Assembly: GCA_964483245.1 (NCBI GenBank)
Contig: CAZABP010000037.1
Coordinates: 1-46,756 of the forward strand
DNA length: 46,756 nucleotides
Direction of reading: 5' to 3'
Source of the DNA: CAZABP01 sp964483245
Lineage (GTDB): Bacteria; Planctomycetota; UBA1135; UBA2386
The notes below the pieces were generated by a model that was given only the letters and a program-made list of their open reading frames with translations, ran no database searches and was not told where the DNA came from. Each line of letters begins with the position of its first letter. Within the stretch, counting starts at the first letter, position 1. The translations under genes were made by a program, and so were the position numbers. Below are positions 1 through 9,200 of this stretch, piece by piece.

Positions 1-2
1 AC

Positions 3-488
3 CCCAACCTCGAAGAGGAGCGCGAGATCCTGCGCCGCACGACCGAGTCGCGCGACGTGCAGATCGACCCGGTGCTCGGCCACGAGGAGATCCTCGACCT
101 GCAGCGCATCGTGCGCCGCGTGCCGATCGCCGATCAGGTGCTCGACTACGCGCTGCGGCTGACGCGCGCGACGCGCCTGACGACGCCGGATGCGCCGGCC
201 TGGATCAAGGAGTGGCTGTCGTGGGGGGCGGGCCCGCGCGCGAGCCAGAACCTCGTGCTCGGCGCCAAGGCGCATGCGCTGCTGCATGGCCGGTTCCACG
301 TCGCCGCCGAGGACGTGCGCGCGATCGCGCACGCCGTGCTGCGCCACCGGTTGATCACCAGCTTCGCCGCGGAAGCAGAAGGGGTCACGACCGAGACGGT
401 CGTGGATCGCCTGCTGTCCGAGGTCGACCCGAACTCCAGCGAGACGCTGCGTGACGGTCGGCTGCCGAAGGTGTTCCAGCAGGATTGA
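3..488 (+). CDS. MoxR-family AAA+ ATPase, C-terminal part (5' end outside window)
   Basis: The reading frame is open from base 3, with no start codon needed before the window edge, so this is the last 161 residues of a longer protein. The opening residues (PNLEEERE followed by ILRRTT) match the segment just after the sensor region in MoxR ATPases. The GPRASQ motif near residue 80 fits the sensor-2 arginine of the helical lid. MoxR proteins are hexameric AAA+ chaperone-like ATPases that act with vWA-domain partners on protein or metal-cofactor assembly. The next three genes all carry vWA-type metal motifs, which supports that pairing. The stop overlaps the next start. The Walker A and B motifs lie outside the window and cannot be checked. 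Confidence 0.88.
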   Translation, partial: PNLEEEREILRRTTESRDVQIDPVLGHEEILDLQRIVRRVPIADQVLDYALRLTRATRLTTPDAPAWIKEWLSWGAGPRASQNLVLGAKAHALLHGRFHVAAEDVRAIAHAVLRHRLITSFAAEAEGVTTETVVDRLLSEVDPNSSETLRDGRLPKVFQQD

Positions 489-1408
489 TCCGTCCCAGCG
501 TGGAACAGACGCAGAACTACCTGGATCCGCGCGTCCTGGCGAAGGTCGCGCGGCTCGAGCTGCGCGCGCGGCTCGTCGTCGAGGGTTTCGTCTCCGGCAT
601 GCACCGTTCGCCGTACCGCGGCTCGTCGGTGGAGTTCGCGCAACATCGCGAATACGTCCCGGGTGACGACATCCGGCACCTGGACTGGAAGATCTACGGC
701 AAGTCCGACCGCTTCTACATCAAGGAGTTCGAGGAGGAGACGAACCTGCGGCTGCACCTGTTCGTCGACCAGAGCGAGTCGATGGCCTACGGCTACGAAG
801 GGGGCATGCGCAAGTTCGACTATTCCGCGACCTCGGCGGCGGCGCTGGCGTTCATGGTGCAGCAGCAGTCGGACGCAGTCGGGATGACGCTGTTCGACGA
901 GAAGGTCGCGCGCACGCTGCCGCCCAGCAACACGCGCCAGGCGCTCGGCAACCTGGTGACGGCGCTCGAGGAGGCGCGGCCGGTGCAGAAGACGCGCGCC
1001 GGCGCCGTGCTGCGCGAACTGGCCGGGCAGCTGCCGCGGCGCGGGTTCGTGATCGTGCTGTCGGACCTGTTCGACGATCCGGACCAGGTGCTGGCCGGAC
1101 TGCGCGACCTCGCCAAGCGTGGCCACGACGTCGTCGTGTTCCACGTGCTCGATCGCGACGAGGTCGAGTTCCCGTTCGAGCGGATGACGATGTTCGAAGG
1201 GCTCGAGCAGATGCCGGAGCTGCTGGTCGAACCGCGCGCGCTGCGCGAGGCGTATCTCGGCGAGATCACCGCGTTCCAAGATCGGATCCGCAAGGGCTGC
1301 CTCGCCCAGCGCATCGACTACGTCCGCCTGACGACGAACCAGGAGCTGGGCATCGTGCTGTCCTGGTACCTCTCGATGCGCGCCGCGCGCGCAAAGCGGC
1401 GGAAGTAG
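485..1408 (+). CDS. DUF58 domain protein (vWA-like, MoxR partner)
   Basis: This protein of about 307 residues carries the DUF58 signature YVPGDDIRHLDWK at residues 57-69. A vWA-type metal site DQSES follows at residues 95-99, and there is a second acidic strand, VLSDLFDD, near residue 190. DUF58 proteins almost always sit directly after MoxR and are thought to be its cytosolic vWA-like partner or adaptor. The chosen start is a TTG overlapping the MoxR stop (TTGA), with a GCAGGA-like ribosome site just upstream. A GTG at 500 is an in-frame alternative that would remove five residues. No membrane segment is visible, so the protein is probably cytosolic or peripheral. The gene is complete and normal in length for the family. 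Confidence 0.92.
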   Translation: MIRPSVEQTQNYLDPRVLAKVARLELRARLVVEGFVSGMHRSPYRGSSVEFAQHREYVPGDDIRHLDWKIYGKSDRFYIKEFEEETNLRLHLFVDQSESMAYGYEGGMRKFDYSATSAAALAFMVQQQSDAVGMTLFDEKVARTLPPSNTRQALGNLVTALEEARPVQKTRAGAVLRELAGQLPRRGFVIVLSDLFDDPDQVLAGLRDLAKRGHDVVVFHVLDRDEVEFPFERMTMFEGLEQMPELLVEPRALREAYLGEITAFQDRIRKGCLAQRIDYVRLTTNQELGIVLSWYLSMRAARAKRRK

Positions 1409-1420
1409 CGGCTGCCGGCG

Positions 1421-3727
1421 ATGCAGTTCATCCATCCGGGACTGCTGTTCGGCGCGCTGCTGTTCGCGGTGCCGCTGATCATCCACCTGCTGAACCGGCA
1501 GCGGTACCGCCGCCGGCCGTGGGCCGCGATGGAGTTCCTGCTCGCGGCGTACCGCAAGCAGCGCCAGCGCGTGCGGATGGAGAACCTGCTGCTGCTGTTG
1601 CTGCGCTGCCTGATCCCGATCGCGATCGCATTTGCGATCGCGCGGCCGCAGCTCGAGCGCGGCGCGGCGCTGCTCGGCTTCGCGACGCCGACGCACCACG
1701 TGCTGGTGCTGGATGCGAGCTACTCGATGGGGCTCGAGCCGCGCGGCGGGGAGCGCCCGTTCGAACGGATGCGGACCCTCGGCTCGCGCCTGCTCGAGCG
1801 GATCGACGAGGGCAAGGGCCACACGGTGACGCTGGTCGTCGCCGGCGTCCGCACCTCGATCCCGCTGCAGGAGGAGCTGAACCTCAGCCGCGCGAAGGCC
1901 GTGCTGACCACGCTGCCGGGGCCGCAAGACGGGGGGCGCGCGCTCGACGACGCGCTCGACCAGGTCGCCGACCTGCTCGAAGAGCGGGACGGGGAGGCAC
2001 GGGTGTTCCTGTTCAGCGACCTGCAGGCGCGCGCGTTCGGCCCGGTCGAGCCGGCCGCGGGCGCAGTCGAACCGCCGCCGGCCGGCGACACGCCGCCGGA
2101 GGTGCCGGCGGACGCGCTGCGGGACACGCTGCGCGACCAGGTCGAGCGGATCACGAAGCTCGCCGAGCTGACCGTGCTCGACGTCGGCGAAGGCTCGCGC
2201 GAGATCGACAACCTGCAGATCGTGCGGCTCGAGCTCGGCCAGCCGCACGCGATCGCGCGCGTGCCGGTCCCGGTCACGGTCACGCTGTGGAACCGCGGGC
2301 GCACCGGGCGCGACGCCCAGGTCACGCTCGACATCGATGGCGCCGAGCCGGTGCGCGAGAGCATCCGCGTCGATGCCGGCGTCGAGGCGCAGGCGACGTT
2401 CCTGGTCACGTTCCGCGAGCCGGGCGAGCACCGGCTGCGCGCGCGGATCGAAGGGGACGCGCTGCCGGCCGACGACGAGCGGTTCCGCATGGTGCCGGTG
2501 CGCGACCGCCTGCGCGTGCTGGTCGTCGAAGGCTCGTCGGAGACGGATCCCGCGCTGCGCGACAGCAGCCACTTCCTGGCGATCCTCGACCCCCACGGCG
2601 GCGACGGCCCGCCGGCCGAGACGATGTTCGCGCCGAAGGTCATCGACACGGTGACGCTGCTCGGGTCGTACGGCGCCGGCCGCGGCGGCGAGCCGCTCGA
2701 GCGGTTCGACCTGATCGTGCTGGCGAACGTCGACCGGATCGACGTGCCGACGGCGCAGGCACTGGCGAAGGCGGTCGCCGCCGGCAGCGGGCTGTTCGTC
2801 ATGCTCGGCGACCGGTGCGATCTCGACAGCTACAACGCCAGCCTGCACGACCTCGCCGGCGGCACCGGGTTGATGCCGATGCGGCTGACGCGGATCCCGG
2901 AGGGGTTCGCCCTGCGCGGCGACACGTTCTGGAGCGCGCGCATCCTGCGCCCGGCGCATCCGGTGTTCGGTCCGCTGCAGGGTGGCCTCGACCGCACGTT
3001 GTTCGAGCTGATGCCGATCTGGCGGTTCGTCGCCGCCGACGCGTCGCAGGCGCCCGAGCAGAGCGAGCTGATCGCGACGGTGCGCGATCCGGACGAGAGC
3101 CCGCTGCTGATCTCCAACGTGCACGGCAACGGCCGCACGCTGTGGCTGACCAGCGCGATCACGGCGCGGCCGGAGAAGTGGAACGGGCTCGACTTCCATG
3201 TCGTCGCGCTGCCGTTCTTCATCGAGGTCGCCAACTGGCTGACGCTGCCAGCGCACGACGCGTTCAATGCCGAGACCGGCACGCTGCTGACCGCGGCGAT
3301 GCCGTTCCGGCCGACCAACATCGCCGTGCTGCTGCCGGAGCGGGCCGGCGGCGCCAAGGTGCCGATCGGCGACGAGAGCATGTCGCTGCCGGGCGACCGG
3401 TTCGCGCTGCCGCAGTTCGGGCGCACCGAGTTCGCCGGCGTCTACACGTTCGAGATGCTGGCCGAAGCCGACGGGCAGGCGACGCCGGCGACGGCGCAGT
3501 TCGCGGTCAACGTTCCGGTCGACGAAGGGGATCTGCGCTATCTCAGCTCGGTCGATCTCGCCGAGCGCTACGGGCTGCGCAACGTGCTGCGCGAGCTGCC
3601 GTCGGAGGGGGCGGTCGTCGAAGCCGGTCTCGGTGATCTCGGCCTGCCGCTGTTGATGCTGGCGTTGCTCATCCTGTTGTCGGAGGCCGCGCTGGCGCGG
3701 TTCGTCGCCAGGAGGCGCGGCGCATGA
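1421..3727 (+). CDS. BatA-type aerotolerance-like membrane protein with vWA domain
   Basis: The first 80 residues match the BatA N-terminal domain: FIHPGLLFG, a first membrane helix, the basic RQRYRRRPW stretch, and a second helix around residues 55-75. A vWA domain follows with the MIDAS motif DASYS at residues 98-102. The middle of the protein is probably a CARDB- or Ig-like beta domain, then an alpha/beta region resembling a class I amidotransferase fold. The C terminus has one more membrane helix near residues 740-762 and a basic tail. The gene lies 12 bases after the DUF58 gene and its stop overlaps the next start (ATGA). It is the likely membrane-anchored client or partner of the MoxR/DUF58 pair. 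The substrate is unknown. Confidence 0.88.
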   Translation: MQFIHPGLLFGALLFAVPLIIHLLNRQRYRRRPWAAMEFLLAAYRKQRQRVRMENLLLLLLRCLIPIAIAFAIARPQLERGAALLGFATPTHHVLVLDASYSMGLEPRGGERPFERMRTLGSRLLERIDEGKGHTVTLVVAGVRTSIPLQEELNLSRAKAVLTTLPGPQDGGRALDDALDQVADLLEERDGEARVFLFSDLQARAFGPVEPAAGAVEPPPAGDTPPEVPADALRDTLRDQVERITKLAELTVLDVGEGSREIDNLQIVRLELGQPHAIARVPVPVTVTLWNRGRTGRDAQVTLDIDGAEPVRESIRVDAGVEAQATFLVTFREPGEHRLRARIEGDALPADDERFRMVPVRDRLRVLVVEGSSETDPALRDSSHFLAILDPHGGDGPPAETMFAPKVIDTVTLLGSYGAGRGGEPLERFDLIVLANVDRIDVPTAQALAKAVAAGSGLFVMLGDRCDLDSYNASLHDLAGGTGLMPMRLTRIPEGFALRGDTFWSARILRPAHPVFGPLQGGLDRTLFELMPIWRFVAADASQAPEQSELIATVRDPDESPLLISNVHGNGRTLWLTSAITARPEKWNGLDFHVVALPFFIEVANWLTLPAHDAFNAETGTLLTAAMPFRPTNIAVLLPERAGGAKVPIGDESMSLPGDRFALPQFGRTEFAGVYTFEMLAEADGQATPATAQFAVNVPVDEGDLRYLSSVDLAERYGLRNVLRELPSEGAVVEAGLGDLGLPLLMLALLILLSEAALARFVARRRGA

Positions 3728-6111
3728 CCGGGTCGCTCGCAGGGCTCGTGCCGCAGGACGCGCTGCAGACCGAGGAGACGTTCCGCTTTCTGTCCGCGCC
3801 ACCGGCGTGGGTCATCGCGCTGCTGATCGTTCCGGCCGTCGCGCTGTTCGTCTGGTGGTCGTACGGCGGCATGCAGCGCCTGGAGCCGCGCGCCCGTTGG
3901 CTCCTGTCGGCGCTGCGCGGCGGGGCGATCGCGCTGTGCCTGCTGGCGCTGTTCCAGCCGGCGTTCGAGCGGGTGCGCTACGCGACGACGCGCGACCAGA
4001 TCCATGTGCTGGTCGACGACAGCGCGAGCATGCAGCGCAAGGACGCGTACCCCGATGCGGCGCAACGCGAGTCCCTGACGACCGCCGCCGGGCCGGGTGA
4101 GCTCGCGGCGACGACGCGCAGCGAGCTGGTGCGCAAGGTGCTGGAGCGTCCAGGTGGTCTGCTCGACCGGCTGCGCGGCAATCAGGACGTGCGGCTGTTC
4201 CGGTTCATGCGCAAGCCGCTGCCGGTCCAGGACCTCGGCGAGCTGACCGCGCGCGGCACCCGCACCCAGATCGGCGATGCGCTCGATCTGCACCTCGGCG
4301 CCTCCGGCGCGGTCAACCTGGATGCGGTGATCCTGGTAAGCGACGGGCGCAACAACGCCGGCCTCGATCCGACCGACGTGGCGCGCAAGTACGCGCTGGC
4401 CGACGTGCCGATCTTCACGCTCGGCGTCGGCGATCCGAACGCGCCGCGCAACGTGCGGATCGTCGGCCCGAGCGAGCCGCGCGAGGCGCTGCGCAAGGAG
4501 GAGGTCGCGTTCGACGTCACGGTCAGCGCCGAAGGGCTGGCCGGCCGGCAGGTCACCGTGACGCTGACCGGCATCCGCGACGGCGAGTCGCCGCGGCTGC
4601 TCGCGTCCGCCGGCACCGTGCTCGCAGCCGACGGCGAGCCGGTGCGCGTGCGGCTGCTGCACGCGTTCGAGGATCCGGGCGACTGGAGCCTGGTGTTCGA
4701 GGTCTCCGGGTTCCCCGAAGAGACGACGACCGAGGACAACACCGACCGCCGGTTCCTGCGCGTCGAGGACCAGAAGATCCGGGTGCTGTACCTCGAGGAC
4801 ATGGCGCGGTTCGACTACCGCTACCTCAAGGCCGCGCTGCAGCGCGTCGACCCGAGCATCGAAGCGCAGATCTTCATGTTCGACGCCAGCCGGGACTTCG
4901 TGCAGGAGCACAGCGAAGGGCTGACCCCGCTGCGTGACATCCCGCGCACGCGCGAGGAGTTCCAGAAGTACCACGTGATCCTGCTCGGCGACATTCCACC
5001 GGAGCGGATCGCGCCGACCGAGGCGCTGCGCAACGAGTGGCTGCAGCTGCTGGTCGAGTTCGTCGAGCTCGGCGGTGGCGTCGGCATGCAGTTCGGCGAA
5101 GGCGCGATGCCGGAGGCCTGGCGCGGCACCGTGATCGAGGACCTGCTGCCGGTCGAGCTCGAGGATCCGGTCACGCTGCAGGCGAACCCGGTCGATCGCA
5201 TCAGCGGCTACACGCCGCAGCTCGAGACGCCGTACGCGCCGCACGAGACGGTCATGCTCAAGCGTGACCCGCTCGGCAACGCGAAGCTGTGGCACGAGGG
5301 CTTCGACCAGATGGTCCTCTACTACCCGGTCAAGCAGGCGAAGGCCGGCGCCGAGGTCGTGCTGCGGCATCCGACCGACAGCAACCGCTACGGCAAGCGT
5401 GTGTTGATGGCGGCCGGCTACTACCCGCGCGGGCGCACGCTGTTCCTCGCCACCGACCAGATCTGGAAGCTGCGCAATCCGTACGCCGAGCGCTACTACG
5501 ACTCGTTCTGGCGCAACGTCGTGCGCTGGCTCGCGCAGGGCAAGCTGCGGCGGCGCGACGACCGCGTCGACCTGCGTCTGGACAAGGTCATCGTCGACGC
5601 CGGGGAGCGCGTGCGCGTCACGATGGAGCTGCGCGACGACGAATTGCAACCGGTGCAATCGCGCGAGGCGGTGGTGTTCTTCCGCCGCGCCGACGGCGAG
5701 ATCGACCGGCGCACGCTGAACGTGCAGCCGGACGAACCGGGGACGTTCGAAGGCACGTTCACGCTCGACGAGCCGGGGACGATCAGCGTGCTGGTCTGCG
5801 CCGGCGACGATCCCGGCGGGCGGATCCTGGCGCGCGAAGAGGTGCTCGTGAAATTCCCGGACCGGGAGTTCGCGCTCTCCAGTCAGGACGTCGAGACGTT
5901 GACGGCGATCGCGACCAGCAGTGACGGCGGGCGCTACTTCTTCCTTGGCGAGGCGGACCGGTTGGCCGAAGTGTTCGCCGATCGCAAGCCGTACCAGAAC
6001 GAAGTCGGGCGCGAGACCCGACCGGCCTGGGACAACCTCTGGACGCTGCTCGCGATCCTGGGCCTGCTCGGCGTCGAGTGGACCCTGCGCAAGCGTGCGA
6101 GGCTCGTATAG
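3724..6111 (+). CDS. Membrane vWA protein with amidotransferase-like domain
   Basis: This 795-residue protein starts at an ATG coupled to the previous stop. Two N-terminal membrane helices lie at about residues 28-47 and 60-80, and a vWA domain begins at once with the metal motif DDSAS at 98-102. The LVSDGRNN strand near residue 205 is typical of the second vWA acidic loop. An Ig-like segment follows, then a class I glutamine-amidotransferase-like alpha/beta domain at about residues 355-560. I see no clear catalytic Cys nucleophile in that domain, so it is probably structural. A final helix at about residues 770-785 puts the bulk outside the cytoplasm. Similar proteins are often labelled putative glutamine amidotransferase in planctomycetes. 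Its role in the cluster is inferred only from position. Confidence 0.82.
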   Translation: MTGSLAGLVPQDALQTEETFRFLSAPPAWVIALLIVPAVALFVWWSYGGMQRLEPRARWLLSALRGGAIALCLLALFQPAFERVRYATTRDQIHVLVDDSASMQRKDAYPDAAQRESLTTAAGPGELAATTRSELVRKVLERPGGLLDRLRGNQDVRLFRFMRKPLPVQDLGELTARGTRTQIGDALDLHLGASGAVNLDAVILVSDGRNNAGLDPTDVARKYALADVPIFTLGVGDPNAPRNVRIVGPSEPREALRKEEVAFDVTVSAEGLAGRQVTVTLTGIRDGESPRLLASAGTVLAADGEPVRVRLLHAFEDPGDWSLVFEVSGFPEETTTEDNTDRRFLRVEDQKIRVLYLEDMARFDYRYLKAALQRVDPSIEAQIFMFDASRDFVQEHSEGLTPLRDIPRTREEFQKYHVILLGDIPPERIAPTEALRNEWLQLLVEFVELGGGVGMQFGEGAMPEAWRGTVIEDLLPVELEDPVTLQANPVDRISGYTPQLETPYAPHETVMLKRDPLGNAKLWHEGFDQMVLYYPVKQAKAGAEVVLRHPTDSNRYGKRVLMAAGYYPRGRTLFLATDQIWKLRNPYAERYYDSFWRNVVRWLAQGKLRRRDDRVDLRLDKVIVDAGERVRVTMELRDDELQPVQSREAVVFFRRADGEIDRRTLNVQPDEPGTFEGTFTLDEPGTISVLVCAGDDPGGRILAREEVLVKFPDREFALSSQDVETLTAIATSSDGGRYFFLGEADRLAEVFADRKPYQNEVGRETRPAWDNLWTLLAILGLLGVEWTLRKRARLV

Positions 6112-6291
6112 TCCGGAGGATCCGACGGCATGGGAGCGCTAGCCCGATTCATGCAGGACGTACGTTGCGAGAACGGGCGGCGCGCGGCGGACGGCGCGGC
6201 TCCGCTACGAGCGGAACTTCCTGCACGAGGAAGACTAGAGAGCTCCAGTTCCGGACCTGCCGATATTGGTCGGGGGACGGACCCCCGACCC
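6112..6291 (+). other. 180-base leader between the vWA gene and the propeller gene
   Basis: The frame of the downstream gene is open through this leader, and an in-frame ATG at 6130 has a good GGAGGA ribosome site at 6115-6120. My hand count of third codon positions from 6133 to 6291 gives 30 of 53 G or C, whereas the first 46 codons after the GTG at 6292 give 40 of 46. Codons such as AGA, CTA and ATT are common here and rare in neighbouring genes. I therefore read the stretch as a non-coding leader rather than a protein extension, although a start at 6130 is not excluded. It ends in a strong hairpin. Confidence 0.5.
6268..6290 (+). repeat. Perfect 9-bp hairpin directly upstream of a GTG start
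   Basis: GGTCGGGGG (6268-6276) and CCCCCGACC (6282-6290) pair perfectly around the five-base loop ACGGA. The hairpin ends one base before the GTG chosen as the start of the propeller gene, so it would occupy the ribosome landing site in the transcript. It could be a translational control element or a palindromic mobile repeat. The sequence has no T-tract after it and is unlikely to be a terminator. Confidence 0.6.
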
Positions 6292-9200
6292 GTGACACGT
6301 TCCTTCCGAATCCGCGCGCCGCGCCCGGCCCTGCAGCAGTGGGCCTTCGCGCTGGCCGCATTCGGCTCGCCGCTGTGCATGGAGCTCGCAGCGCAACGCG
6401 GGATGGAGGCCTTCAACCAGGACCGCGGCCGGCTGTTCAGCCTGCCCCGGGCCCAGGACGACGCCTACGAGTGGAGCGAGGCGCGCCAGGAGATCGAGGC
6501 GGGCCAGTTCGACTCCGCCGTGCAACGTTTGCACACGCTGCTGCAGCAGGGACGGCCCGGAGTCGTCTCGATCGACACGCTCGGGGAACGCTTCCTCGGC
6601 CTGCGCACGGCGGTCACGCAGACGCTGCGGGATCTGCCGCCGGCCGGTCTCGAGGCCTACGAGAAGCTGGTGCAGCGCGAGGCTGCCGAGCTGCTGCGCG
6701 ACGGCCGCGGCGACGCCGGTGATCCGGACCTGCAGCTGCTCGCGACACGGTTTCCGACGTCGTCGGCCGGGCGCCTGGCGCGGCGTCGGCTCGGTGATCT
6801 GGCCCTGGTCCGTGGCGATGGACTGCGCGCAGAGCAGCACTACCGCGCGGCGCTCGATGCGACGCCGACCAACGCCGCGCAAGCGCGCGCCGAACTCGAG
6901 CTGCGCATGCTGGCCGCGCGCTGCATCGCGCCGGAGGCGCAGATCGATCCAGCGCAACTGCCGGAGCAGGCACGCGGACTGGTGGCCGAGCTCGCCGGCA
7001 TCGTCACGACGTCGCCGGATGCGCGCGCGTTCCTGCGCGGCTGGCCGGCGTACGGCGGTGGCGGTGACGGCAGCCGCCAGATGCGCGCGCATGTCGGTCG
7101 GCTCGAGCCGCGTGGCAGCGCCGACTACCGGCCGCGCGGCAGCGACCGGCTGCAGGCGATGCATGCGATCGGCGGGCTGTCGGGGATCCTGCTGAACGAC
7201 GGCGTCAGCGTCATCGCGCTCGACGCGCTGAACGGCTCCGAGCAGTGGCGCGGCGACGGGCCGCTCGCCGGCGGACCGATCGACGACTACGAGGAGGCGA
7301 TCAACCGCGACATGGTGCTCGCACCGGCGCTCGGTGACGGCGTCGTCGTCGCCGGGTTGATGATCCCGGTCGCCGGCGAGTCGATGACGTACCGGCAGAG
7401 CATCCACGTCATCCAGAAGATCCCGGCGCGGCGGCTGTTCGCGTTCGATCGCGCGACCGGCAAGCTGCTGTGGTCGCACTGGGATCGCGAGGATGGCCCG
7501 GTGGCGCGGCGCTTCGCCGGCCACGACATCTGCGGCCCGCCGCTCGTGCACGGGGACACGATCTACGTCGCGACGCACGACCAGACCGGCGCGATCGCGT
7601 ACTACGCGGCCGCCTACGACCTCCACACCGGGCAGCCACGCTGGCGCCGGCTGATCTGCAGCAGCCAGCAGGAGGTCAACATGTTCGGCAACGCGCGGTT
7701 CGAGTTCGCGGCGACGCCGCTCGCGCTGCGCGACGGGATCCTCGTCGGCTGCACCAACCTCGGCGTCTGCTACGCACTCGACGCCGCGAGCGGCGAGCTG
7801 CGCTGGATCACGGCGTATCCGGTGATCCCGCTGCCGCGCACGCAGCTGACGCACCAGCAGGAGCGGGACATCTACTTCGCCAACAACCCGCTGGTGATCC
7901 GCGAGGGCGTCGTGGCCTGCACGCCGCTCGACTCGATGTACGCGCTCGGTCTCGAGCTGTCGTCCGGCGCGATGCTGTGGCGGCTCGACTACCGCGCGCA
8001 GGTGCGTGGCGCACACGACATCCGCTGGCTGCTCGGCGTGCACGAGGACGAGTTCGTGTTCAGCGGCCGCGGCGTCGTCGCCGTGAAGGCGCGCCCGGCC
8101 CGCATCGACGTCGACCTGAAGCCGGAGGTGCGCTCGGTCTGCAGTCCGGAGCGGGTCGGGATGGGCAGCGACGACCGCTACTGGTCGCGCCAGATCGCGC
8201 GCGGCGCGCTCGTGGACGGGCTGATCTACTTCCCGTCCAACGACCGGATCAACATCTTCGATCTGTCCGGCAACTCCGACCCCCGCGCCAACGAGGTGCG
8301 CCAGGGCGGGATCCATCCCGGCAACCTGCTGCTCGCCGACGGCCTGTTGGTCTCGCTGCGCGGCGGACCGATCGACATCTACTACAGCCCCGACGGGCTG
8401 CTGAGCCACGCCGAGGCGATGGTCCGCCGCAACCGCGACGATCCGAGCGCGCTGCTCGCGCTGGCGACGCTGCTCCGCGTCAGCGCGCAGGACGACCTGC
8501 TCGGCCCGCGCGCCGACCAGGCGGAGAAGCGCTACCTGCAGGGACTCGAGCTGCTCGCGCGCGAAGGGATCTCGCGCAGCGCGCCGATCCACCGCAAGCT
8601 CGCTCGCGGCCTGTTCGAGCTCGAGCTGGCGCGCGCGCGCTGGCTGGCGGAGCGCCGCCCGCGCGAGGCGCTGGTGCGGCTGCAGCAGGCGCGCGACCGC
8701 GCGCCGGATCCGGAGAGCTGGCTGCAGGCGCAGGACTACGTGCTCGACCTGGTGCAGGATCGGGATGCGTATCTCGCCGAGCTGGCGCGGATGGTGCGCG
8801 AGCACGGCGACCGCGAGCACGAGTACCCAGGACTCGGCCGGCTGCCGGTGCAGGTGTTCGCGCTGTGGCAGCAAGCGCAACGCGCGGCGCCACCGCAGGC
8901 GATCGCCGCGGCGCAGGAGCTGCTCGACCGGTTCGGCGACGTCCCGCTCGGCGCGCGGCCCGCCGGCAGCTATGCGCTGCAGCGGCAGCGCGAGCTGATC
9001 GCCGAGCATGGCGCCGCGGTCTATGCCCCGATCGAAGCGCGCGCGACGGCGGCGCTCGAGGCAGCCCGCGGGCAGTCGGAGCTGCTGCGGCTCGTCGCGG
9101 TGCATTACCCGCTGTCGGCGGCGGCGCGGCAGGCGAACCTGGAGCTGCTGGACCTCGCGCTCGCGCGCGGCGACGTCGAGACCGCGGTGCGCGCGTACGC

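Noticed and set aside
146..3802. A 3.6-kb open frame on the minus strand opposite the DUF58 and BatA-type genes
   Set aside because: It is a high-G+C shadow: Arg/Ala/Gln-rich, without any domain, and fully opposite well-supported genes.
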